NCBI RefSeq assembly: GCF_030272615.1
Contig: NC_081410.1
Location: 285,139,957 to 285,199,956, forward strand
DNA: 60,000 nt
Direction of reading: 5' to 3'
Origin: Cryptomeria japonica
Lineage: Eukaryota; Streptophyta; Pinopsida; Cupressales; Cupressaceae
Below are positions 11,501 to 23,500 of this stretch, in pieces. Below the pieces are notes generated by a model. That model did no database searches, had not been told where the DNA came from, and saw only the letters and a list, made by a program, of their open reading frames with translations. Made by a program: the position numbers and the translations under genes. Positions within the stretch are counted from its first letter, which is position 1. Each line of letters starts with the position of its first letter.

Positions 11501-14500
11501 CAATATATGAAGGGTCACGTCAGGTGAGAGGGCAGCAACCCTTCAAAAAGGGGCGCTACCAAATGGGAAGTATAAGCAATGTTAATATATATATATTATA
11601 TTATTAATAACTTACATTTCATATTTTGACTGATAATTATTATATTCCCTCAGACCAATAACCATTTATATGAATGGTGGCTTGATATTAATTAATCCCG
11701 CATGAATGAATGGTCTCAAAACCAATATATGAAGGGTCACGTCAGGTGAGAGGGCAGCGACCCTTCAAAAAGGGGCGCTACCAAATGGGAAGTATTGTGG
11801 CTTTCCACCACGATAGGGGTAGGATAAATACCCCCTCCCCCCCCCCCCCTTGCCAATTGGGAGGACATAGAGGAGATTATCGAGGCTGCCAGCAGGGATA
11901 GGAAACAGGAGCGAGCAGTGACAGGTAAGTATATGAATGACTTCTGATTTAATATTAGAATATACCAGCCAGCATTTTAAATTTATATATATTAAAATCT
12001 TATATGCATATCATTGAATATAAACTGTTGTGTGTGATCTGTAATTAAATTGGTGACGTTAATATGACATTAAGTTGAAAAGGCAAATAACATACAATTA
12101 TTCAAACAGCATTAAAATTACATTACTGTTAGACATAATATATAATATCTGTTAATGAATCCAAGAATGAATAAGGCAATCAAATTCAGTTCGCACAAAT
12201 TGTTATAATACTGTAAATAGTACTAATAATACAAGAAATAGCGTAGTGATTGTAATGGAATAATGACAAATACTGATTAATACTGATACAAAGTAGTACT
12301 AACAGAAAGAATTGATGACAATCTAATACAAGGCACTAATATAATATAATGTAACGGAATTGTGATAACTATGTCAAGTGCAATTGATTATCATAATGAG
12401 TTGAATTGAATAACAAATATAACAAATGAGGGACTCTCTCTTAAGTACGCCACTCCATAGTGGATGCCTAAACCCTGCCACATGGGGCCAAGAGGGGTGT
12501 AGCATCTTCTCTTGGGCTTAAGAGAGGAGGTGGTTGTGATGAGGGGGAACGGCGATAGGACACCTCACTGGGTATGCCACTCCATGATCGATGCTAACAC
12601 CTGCCACATGGAGCCAAGAGGGATGTAGCATCTACTCTTGGTCCTAGGATGGAGGATCTCTTGGAGACCCTATCCAACTAGCCTGCCCTAGTGCACTAAG
12701 AAATAGGATAATAAATAATGGCAACTAATCTACAATCTGATTTTATCTAACAAATATAATACTAAAGGTAATTAATACATTAAAAATTTATATTACTCAA
12801 TCTAATTCATTAGCATATGTTTCAATTTATAAGTATTATTCCATATGTGTTCTCTAATTTTGTGTTGCAAGAAAACAGTATACAAAGGTACCCTCATAAA
12901 CTTAATTACCTATTTTCGATTTGGACAAATTTAAGTTAATTTAGAGTATAACTAATTAGGGGACATTATATCATTACAGAACTTAGCGAATTTTTTACAA
13001 GACAGCTTGGTGAGTACTCAACAAAGACTCTATGCGTAGATCATGTCAACTCAACACATTTTGCCAAATGACTCGTGAGTTGCATTGAGTCCACACAATT
13101 TGATCATCTATGGTCAAAATCACTAAGAAGTATTTGGAAGGAATTGTGGGCATATTTAGGAAGAAGTCGGAAGCATCAAAAGTTATCCGACTACCAAGTG
13201 GTCTAGGGGGCAAACCAATCCCGAGGAAAAAGGATTTATAGATTATCTGAAAGAAAAAGGTGGATTAGTAACCCAAATCATAATGAAGATATGCAAGCAG
13301 AAGAATTTAGCAAATATGCATGCTACTTCTATTTACAATAAAAAATGAATAAGGTACAAGAGATGTTATAAACAGTGTGGCAAGAGATGAGAATCGTATC
13401 ACCGAAACAGAGTAAGCACATCAAACTAAATTTTCCTACAACTAGCAATAATTTATCCTCTTCCAATGTGAATGAAATGAACAACTATGTGTATGGTTAC
13501 AAATAAGAAGAGGAAGGTGTAACAATTTTTCTTCCTAAACCACTAATCTTCCAATTGCTCATTAGTGTTATGTTCCACGGCTGAAGAAATCCACATGTAA
13601 CAAATCTTTTGAAATCACTAGCAGCATGTGCAATGAGTGCAATGACACACAATGGAGAAAGTCTGAGCTGCTACAATTCTTTTATAAAAATAATATTATA
13701 TCTATTCTATAATGGTCATCTTAGTTGTCAACTTCGTTGTCTTTTTAGTTCATTTAGTGTAACTACTGCTTCTTTTATTAGAAGGCATAGCTAGCTTTTT
13801 AGTTTTTAGCTTTGTTAAGCGTTTTAGCTTTTTAGCTTCGTGTTGAAGCTTCAGTTTAACGGCTTGTTCTTTTTAGAACAGCGTCTTGTAATTCTCTATA
13901 TATACGTTGTATATTTGTAAATATAATCATTCTATTATTGCAGCAATTAATTTTCATGGTATCAGAGTGGGTTGATGGGATTTTTTAGAGTTTGGCCAAT
14001 TCTTTTAAAAGTTTGTAGAACCCTTTTTGGAACTTTTTTCCAGAATTTTTTTTAATCGATTTTTTTTAAAAAAATCATTGGTGGTTCGTGGGCTTTTCTA
14101 AAGCTATAATTTGAATTTTTTTCCAATTAGTGGGTTCGTTTTTCTAAAATACGTGGGTTTCATTTTGCTGTGCGCACATTCTGTTGCTAGCTTTTTCTAC
14201 CCACCTACAATTTTCGACTTGTTTTTTCGCAGCGCCATTCATGTTCCATAGTTCGAAAAGCATTGGGATTTTTTGTTTCTCGGCGTGTTTCGTTGCAGGG
14301 TCATGTTCTTTTGTTTCCGCTGTTGCTCGCGACATGAGTTTGTTTTTCTAGGACGAGAGGGCAAGTTTTTTTTGGTCACGGGTTTTTGCCACATGTGGAC
14401 TGTATTTTTTATCGCGTTTCTTTTGTTCAGCTTTTTCTCTGCATGGCTTCTATTACCCGCGACGCGGTTTCTTGCCATCAGGGTTTTATGGGCACCATTT

Positions 14501-17500
14501 TTCCCGCGCAATCTCTACTTAGTTTCTACCACGCGACAACTTTTGTGATCTCGGGTCGATTTTCTATTTCCGCGCGCAAATTTCGTGTGATTTATTTTGC
14601 GCAACAGCAAGGGGGTTTGACTCCTGTGTTGAAATTAGACTTTCAGATTTAATGGAAAACTCAGAAACTGAATCTTAATTGATTTTTTGTTTAGTTTAGT
14701 GACTTTCAGAATTAGGCATAAACATAAAGATGAACAATAATGAAACACGACACGCAAATACCCTGGGAAAACCTCCTAAGAGGAAAAACCCAGCAATAAA
14801 GACCCACAGGTCTGATTATGCATTCAATTCCAAAAGGTAACAATGTGTACTTAGCTACAACTCAGATCTGAGATCTGTATTCTACACACTTGCATAAATT
14901 TGATCTGCTTCTTTATCATGAACAGGTTTGCACTAGGTTCTTACTTCCACAGGGAATAAGTTTGCCCTTTCAAGTGAATATATTTGCTTCGGGTCTGTAT
15001 CAGATCTGCACCTTGAAGAACTTGCTATCAACAGCAACAAAGTATCAGATCTGCACCTTGAGGGACTTGCTATCAACAGCAACAATATTCGCTATGATCT
15101 TGAACAAATTCGCTATAATCTCCTTGAACAGATTCGCCAAGTTCAGTAACAACTTTCGCACCTTTAAAGCAGATATCCTTTTTCGCTGTTTGTGTATATA
15201 TTGAATGGCAAATGACTTTGTTATATATGAGTTCTAACGTGCAAGTTTTCCTTTGGGGTCGGCCCCATATTTTGGCGCCCATATTTTATACTTAACCTTC
15301 ACACGTTACCTTAATTGTTCTGCCCTATTTAAGGGCCACACGCTACATGGGAATAGGACCCAGCTGAGTCCCCACGTTACATCAAGATGAAGGGCCCAGC
15401 CCTATAAGGATTCGAATACTTATTTATTTTCCTCACTAAGTTACAATAAACTAACACTCCCTCTTAACTAGGGAGGAAACTAAATACATAACCATATTCA
15501 CATAGACAATCCCATGGCATGAATACTTACAATATTTAAGATTAGGGCCCAGCCCTAATAGTACAATCAATTATACAATTCGTGATTTGATCACGCAATT
15601 ATATTACAATGAACCTTTACATGATCTTCTCTTGCAATGCCTGCAGAGGATGAAGCCAACGCTTCATAACTTTACACTTTCCGGGGGACCTACATGTAAC
15701 ACCATGATCTTTCATCATGCACATCCGCAGAGGATGACAGAGACCTTTCCATATGCACACCTGCAATAATTAATACTCAAAGATATATATAACCATACAA
15801 CATAAATCATGCACAACCGCAGCGGATACATAAGCTTCTTCACTGAGAAGAACAACCTGTCACCTTGCACACCGCAGAGGATGAACTCACTTTGCACTCT
15901 GCAAAGGGTGAGAAATAACCGCCACCTTGCACTCCGCAGAGGGTGGATAGAACTGCCACCTTGCACTCCGCAGAGAGTGGACTCACCTTGCGCTCCACAG
16001 AGGGTGAGAGAGAACTACCACCTTGCACTCTGCAGAGGGTGGACTCACCTTGCACTCCGCAGAGGGTGCATGATACACCCAGTATATCATAGAATATAAC
16101 CAAAACACTTGTTAGTTTCAACATAGAATATAATAAAGGAAAACATTCGCAATAATCAAGTAACACATTTATCAATTCCATCATTAGAGCAATAGATCAC
16201 AATGATTAGAAGCCAGCAATAAGATTTTACTGAGACAAAGAGTATTTTTAAAGATGTCACGGGACTCCCTCTAAAACCCTATCTAGAAGATAAATCCACA
16301 ACAAATTTATGACTTCAGTTGGAACCAAACTTAAATCTAAAACAGAATTTAACTTAAGAATGGATCAACAAACCAATAGATCAAAGGAGGAAATCTTCAC
16401 GATTGTGAGGATTTGATACTTCAATTATGTTTGCATCTTCTTGCTCATCCTGAATTTGACAATCCCTTGCAAAGTGGCCACACTTGTTGCATCGGAAGCA
16501 TCGGATGTGGGATAAGTCTCTTGGTCTTTTCTTTGAAGGAGGGGTAGGAGAGCTGAAATCTCTATTACTCTTGAAATCATTCTTCTTCCAATGGCTACCT
16601 TCCTTCTTAGCCAAGAGGACATATTGCTCATCATAAGGGTACTTAATTTTTCCTTTCGTAGCCAGCCGAGACTCTTCTTGAATGCAATCTCCCATTAATT
16701 GATCAAACTTAGGAAGCTCAACTCTGGCACAGATTCCTTGAACAAATGGTTCCCAAGAGGGAGGAGGACCATTTAGGGCAATCATAGATAAGTCATTGTC
16801 TTCAATGCTCTTCCCAACGGTGGCAAGTTGATCTCTTAGCTCAGAGATTCTCATGAAGTAAGCAGCAACAGGTTCTTCTTTCTCTAATTTGATGTAGGAG
16901 AGCTAATTCCTTAAGGCAAGGATGTAGCTGGTATTGTTGACTTCGTACATCTTTTCCAATGTAGAGAACATCTCCCTAGCGGACTTCTTCATGGAGATGG
17001 ATGGCACCAAATAATTTTTGATGGAGTCTATTATTATCCTTTGAGCTTGGAAGTCCTTCTTCTTCCAATCTTCTTTCTCACTTGCACCCTCAGGTTCCTT
17101 AGCATTCTTGCTAACATATTCAGCAAGATCATTTAATGCCATCATTATCCTGACCTTCCAAGAAGAGAAATTTGTGTGACCTTCCAACCTATCTTCAGAC
17201 CTGATATAAGAAACCATGGGGACTAAACTTTTGAATAGCAGGTTAGACGGAAGCACAAATCTGATTACAGCCTCTATACAGACCTAGGGCTCTGATACCA
17301 TATTGAAATTAGACTTTCAGATTTAATGGAAAACTCAGAAACTAAATCTTAATTCATTTGTTGTTTAGTTTAGTGACTTTCAGAATTAGGCATAAACATA
17401 AAGATGAACAATAATGAAACACGACACGCAAATACCCTGGGAAAACCTCCTAAGAGGAAAAACCCAGCAATAAAGACCCACAGGTCTGATTATGCATTCA

Positions 17501-20500
17501 ATTCCAAAAGGTAACAATGTGAACTTAGCTGCAACTCAGATCTGAGATCTGTATTCTACACACTTGCATAAATCTGATCTGCTTCTTTATCATGAACAGG
17601 TTTGCACTAGGTTCTTACTTCCACATGGAATAAGTCTGCCCTTTCAAGTGAATATATTTGCTTCGGGTCTGTATCAAATCTGCACCTTGAAGAACTTGCT
17701 ATCAACAGCAACAAAGTATCAGATTTGCACCTTGAGGGACTTGCTATCAACAGCAACAATATTCGCTATGATCTTGAACAAATTCGCTATAATCTCCTTG
17801 AACAGATTCGCCAAGTTCAGTAACAACTTTCGCACCTTTAAAGCCAATATCCTTTTTCGTTGTTTGTGTATATATTGAATGGCAAATGACTTTGTTATAC
17901 ATGAGTTCTAACGTGCAAGTTTTCCTTTGGGGTCGGCCCCATATTTTATATTTAACCTTCACACGTTACCTTAATTGTTCTGCCCTATTTAAGGGTCACA
18001 CGCTACATGGGAATATGACCCAGCTAAGTCTCCACGTTACATCAAGAAGAAGGGCCCAACCCTATAAGGATTCGAATCCTTCTTTATTTTCCTCACTAAG
18101 TTACAATAAACTAACACTGTGTTCTGCATTTTTTGTGGGTCTGTGCGCCACATCGAATCTGTTTCTAACGGATTATTTGCCCACATTTTTAGTTCGCGAT
18201 TTGTCTGCCCTTCGTGTTTTCTGAGTGCAGGTTGAAGCTTGCATTCCACAGGTTTTCTACAAATCTTCAAATAGTGGTGGTTTTTAAATAAAAAAAATTA
18301 TCCTTTAAAAAAATTATTTCCATGTTTTTATAGTTTTTCCCTTAAAAAAAATTATCTTCGGTTTTATAATTTGTCCACATAAAAAATTATTTTTAGGGTT
18401 TTTATTTTTTTCCTTAAAAAAAATAATTCTAAGTTTTCTGGTTTTTTTGCCATTAAAAATCATGGGAGGGTTTTCGTAGTTTTTTTCTCAAAAATTATTT
18501 CTAGGTTTTTTGGTTTTTTTGCCTTAAAAAGTCATGGGAGGGTTTTCATAATTTTTTACTCAAAAATTATTTCTAGGTTTTCACGATTTTTTCATCAAAA
18601 ATTGCTTGTTAGGTTTTCATGATTTTTTCTTCAAAAATTGTTTGTGGGTTTTCACGATTTTTTCCTCAAAAATTGTTCATAGGGTTTATAATCTTTTCCC
18701 TAAAAATTATCTATAATTCACAAAGTTTGCGTCGAGTTTTGGTTATTTGGGTTTTACCATTTTTTTCCACAAAAACGATGATTTGTAAATCCATTTCAAG
18801 ATTTGATGTTTTTCTTCCAAAAAAACCGTGCTTTGTTGCAATCTATTTTGGGTCGCACTGGAGTTACTAGGGCGAACATCTGCAACCGTGGTATCTTGCA
18901 ATCTGTTTTGGGTTTGCCGATTTTTCCTCTAAATCATGGTTTCAAGCTTCTGAGGATTACAATAGGCTGGACAGTTTTTGATACTCTTGGTCATTAACAT
19001 TTTGTAGATCCTGGGAGGTTCTCAATAACAAAAGAGTTTTCTTTGCATTTGTGCATTTGTGATCAACAGACCTGCAATGTTTTTTGTATGGTATTGAGTA
19101 CGATGACCATTAGGGAGTGTATTTAAAAAATATTATATCTATTCTATAATGGTCATCTTAGTAGTCAACTTAGTTGTCTTTTTAGTTCGTTTAGTGTAAC
19201 TACTACTTCTTTTATTACAAGTAGTTAGCTTTTTAGTTTTTAGCTTTTTACCTTTGTTAAGCATTTTAGCTTTTTAGCTTCATGTTGAAGCTTTGGTTTA
19301 ATGGTTCGTTCTTTTTAGAACACCGTCTTGTAATTCTCTATATATACGTTGTATATTCGTAAATATAATCATTCGATTATTTGAGCAAATAATTTTTCAT
19401 CTTTAATTAATTGTTGTTATATCAGACCTCTTGAAGAGATTATATTATTCTCTATTGCTGGTGCTTTTGGACTCCAACAAAAGACATTGCGTGGAGTTAA
19501 TTTATCAGTCTTTTCCCTGTTTCTTGGACTGAGATTTATGGCAGATTTGGATATGGTATTTGTGGACTGGAATCTGCTGTGCACTAATGGAAAATTTTGT
19601 CAAATGTAACCTCAGATTTAGGCATGTAATAATAGGATATCTGTGTAATTAAAGCTTAATCTTTTCTGCAAATAAAGGTCAGTTTGAAGTCATTTCTCTA
19701 GTTTGCTGTTCAAAATTAATATGTTATTAGAGTCATTCACGAGTAGAATATTCTTACATTTGTGTATAAAACTTGCCATTCAAACCAAGACAAAAATCAA
19801 GAAAACTCTGCAATCTGAAACTTATAACCAGCAAGCAACCAAACAGTTTGACGAAATGTCTACATTAGCAAGTGTTTGACAAAATTACAGTGAGCAGTTA
19901 GTTTAAAGTTCTTCACCAGTAAACGCATGCCATGAATAAAGTTTTCTTAAATTGAACTTGGGAAGATTTACATCAAATTTAAAAAAAATCAAATCACATA
20001 ATATGCATGGTTGGAAAATCAAGGTTTCTTGGGCACACATGGGTAGAGTATCCGACATGTATCTGGGCCATATCGGATACAGGGATACACGCGCCTGGGG
20101 AGGGACAGAGAAGCATCTGGCTACTCTGGTCCAAAAGCTCATTCAGACCTGCTGCCCAGACTGTTACAGCAACTTGGTGATCAAATCTGAAAAATAATGA
20201 TGCTAGTACAAGCCTTGATGAGGCCACAGGTAGCTATCACATGCCTGACACCGGGAAGGCTCTTTTCTTGTTAAACAAAATAATTTGCTTCCTATATGTC
20301 AGTTGTAAGGTGAATTTAAGTATTTGAGTTTCTTTTGTATAAGTTCTGCTATTACATTGCCATAAAGGACTATTGCTCTGCATTCTCCACACTGGTCATC
20401 TTCTTCTCATCCTTCTATTTTGTTCCCGCAGTTTGGTTTGGTATGCTTCATTCCCACTCACTGTTCTTTCAGGGTTGACTTTTTTGCAATAGCTACCTTG

Positions 20501-23500
20501 TTTTTCTATGGACACAAGTATCATTTGACCAAAAATCACTGTGCTATGGATTTTACCATGTTCTATTCAATGGAGAAGTAATAATAAATATCAAGTGGAA
20601 CAAGAGTTTTTACGATTTGAAAGAATTACTGTATACTCAATTTGCATAGACCAACTATTGAAGTATTTGAACATCATGATTCCCATAAACGGATTGACTC
20701 ACTAAAATAATACAGTATTTTCTTCTCTGTTATGTTAAACAACGACCTTTCTACTACAATAATCATCCCTAAGCAATGTTACATAGATCTAGGGCACTTT
20801 ATAGTTTGATTTTAGGAAATTATCCAACCAAATTGAATTCATAAACTTGAAAGAATACAAGAAGCACACAAACTCAAAAGATGACTGAATCGGAAAATTT
20901 TAAAATAATATTCAAGGATTCATCATTGATATTTCCCAGAGTGCTTGTGCTTAATGTAAAGAATAATTCTGTAACATAAAAAATACTCATTATCTACAGG
21001 ATATGTTTCTTGAGAAATATTTTTGTAAAAGCAGTATACTCAAATATTTTTTATAAAACCACCTGATTCGTCATATTTACTATATTTATTTGATATGCTA
21101 GTTACTTTCAGTTTTTTAAATAATGTCTCAATGATAAAAGTATACATAACCTGTGTAACATTAGTGCGATCCAGACAATCGATACAGTTGGTTCTTATAA
21201 CTCCTGTTTGTTCTTCAACTTTTTCTCCTGTTGTATTCAAAAGAAAGTATCTACAAACCATATAATAAGTGTGATTAGTATACTGAATATGCAAAGAATA
21301 ATACATTCATCATGCAAATATTAGAAGTTTAACAGTTCACATCTCATGCCCATACAGGTCTGTTCCATAAATTCTAGCTCATTTCACATATGACAGTTTA
21401 GATTAGAGTGATCTAACTCTTGTTCAAGTAAATAACTTGAAAACCAAAAACTAACTGCAAGGCAGCTTTATAAAGCAGACTTGCAACAATTTCTAGAATT
21501 TAGATGATCAAAGCTAATTTGAATTGCATATTATGATACCATGTATGAGATATTAAAAAGTATTCAGCGATCATGAAACATTTCATGGGTTAATACAGAA
21601 TATTTTTTCATAAATGCTTTTGCCTTACAAACCTTTTTGTAAGACAAACATTTTCAGAAAAGAAAAGTGCCATGAATTTGTCCAAAGTCGGATCTGGTTT
21701 GAAACTCTGCTTTGGCAAATCCAAGAGAAATCAATTATCAAAGCAGCACACCCAATAAAAGAATCTGCTAACAGCATTCACAATGATCCACGAATCATCC
21801 TAAGAAAGTTATAATACTAGTTAGTACCAATGAATATTTAATGCAAAGATAGAGCATTCCTCAATTATATAACCAAATGCCGTCAAAGAAGCACACCTGG
21901 TAGAAGAATCTGCTAGGACTATTCACAATGATCCATGAATCATCCTAAGAAATTTACAATGCCAGTACCAATAAATATTTAATTCAAAAATATAGCTTTC
22001 CACGACATGCCTAATTATCTAACCAAATGCTATCATTGAAACATCCAAGTAAATTTCTTCTACAAATGAACACTTTTCTATGTTGGAGTATGTATGGGTT
22101 TAAGTGGCTTTCTCAAAACTTTCATGTGGTTGACTTTTCTGGGTTTACCAATCAGCTGAAAAAATTAATGTTGTCATGATATATGACAATAGTTATAAAA
22201 GCTTAACTAAACACAATAATACACAGTGATACTATTCAAGAGACAGAGAGAATCAAGCCATAAGACTGAGAAGGAAACAAGTGAGGAAAGAAGGCTTCCT
22301 CCTCCAAAAGGATTCATCAAACTGAATTTTGATGGAGCCTCCAAGGGCCATTCAGCTTTAGCGGGCAGGGGTTTGTGCTTAAAAACTCATTGGGGGAGTT
22401 TCTGTATAGAGCCTCTCTTTTCCTAGGGATAAAAGCAAATAATGAAGTAGAATATGAAGCACTATTAGCTGGTCTGATGGCAGCTGCTTTTCAAAGGATG
22501 CCTAAGCTTGTAGTAGAAGAAGATTCAATGGTAACAGTTAGAGTCGGAACTGGAATCTTAACAGTTATGCAGAAGAAGTTGGTCTCCAATCAACTTTTGA
22601 GGAGATCGACTTTCTACATTGTAAGAGGAAGTTGAATTCAGCGGAAGATCATCTGGCAGATGCAAGTGTTAACAAGAACCAATTACGGCTACTTAGAGTC
22701 ATTTGTCAATCACTCAGGATGATCTTTAACATCATATAAGACTCCAGCCTCCACAATCTTTGTTTTATTTAGTTTACATAAGTAGAGAAATGTAAGTTCA
22801 AATTCATAGGTTTGTTTGCAATGAATTTTTTAATATTATTGGTTTGAGTGTGTATGACAAGTTTTATTCTCCATAAATTACTTTGGTGGCATTGGTTGTA
22901 TAGGAGACATTAGTGCATCAGAAGGAAAGCATTGGCAGCACCAAGAGAGCATTGGTAGCACCAATTACTAATGGTAGAATTGTGATCACACATGAAGGAG
23001 GCCTTATTAGCATGGTGAGAGCACATTGCAAGTATGCTAGGTTAGTGGTGCTTTAGTGGCATTCCTTGTTTGGTTATCCTATTTGTATGAAGGTTATTTA
23101 AGTGGGGATAGGTATGGTGAGTCTCAGTCAGGTTGGTAGAAGTTAAAAGATAAAGGGATGAGGTTCTCAATCAGGTTGGCAAGAGTAAAAGAGAATCTCT
23201 GTATGTTATTCTAAGGCGCATTACGGTTAGTGTGAGGTGTGCTGGGAGAAAGAGGATTAGATTTTGGCAACACGGGGAGATTTAGTCCAAACTTGTACCT
23301 TTGCTTGCTCAAGCTATTCATACATAACCAATTCGGAGACATGAAAATAGCAAAGGATGTAATGTCCCCTAATGGGACCCTCTTATATTCTGACCTAGAA
23401 TCACAATTTTAGTACATAATAAATACAATAGAGGGACACTATTGTCAAGTAAGCTTGGTCTGGAACCTACACAACAAGTTAGTCAACATTTCCATTATGC

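Larger units (their letters stand above)
14629..18116 (-). mobile_element. nested gag-only copia retrotransposon (TR-GAG type)
   Basis: Long direct repeats (14629-15456 and 17303-18116) flank a 1.85-kb interior with one copia-type gag gene and no protease, integrase, RT or RNase H. Target duplication CTGTG occurs at 14624-14628 and 18117-18121. In minus-strand sense the order is LTR (starts TGTTAGTTTATTG), PBS TGGTATCAGAGCCC (17287-17300), gag, a hairpin repeat array, purine-rich AAGAGGGAG, then the second LTR. This matches the published class of terminal-repeat retrotransposons carrying only GAG. By eye the LTRs differ at roughly two dozen positions plus one 14-bp indel, so insertion was fairly recent for this window. 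Confidence 0.92.
13683..19399 (+). mobile_element. copia-like LTR element without coding capacity, split by a nested insertion
   Basis: Two related LTRs (13683-13956 and 19118-19399) bound the element and a 5-bp target duplication TCTTT flanks it (13678-13682 and 19400-19404). A primer-binding site TGGTATCAGAGTGGG follows the first LTR at 13957, complementary to initiator tRNA-Met as in copia elements. AGGGAG directly before the second LTR is a short polypurine tract. Removing the nested element (14629-18116) leaves about 1.7 kb of T-rich internal sequence with no gag or pol, so it was mobilised in trans, if at all. Confidence 0.88.

Noticed and set aside
14890-15204. ORF encoding a 104-residue peptide, repeated at 17564-17878
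   Set aside because: Both lie wholly inside the two LTRs of the gag-only element; the repetition reflects the LTR pair, not a gene family.
15861-16070. CRISPR-like array of repeats and spacers
   Set aside because: Spacers are themselves repeated, lengths alternate, no cas genes are present and the context is a plant LTR element.
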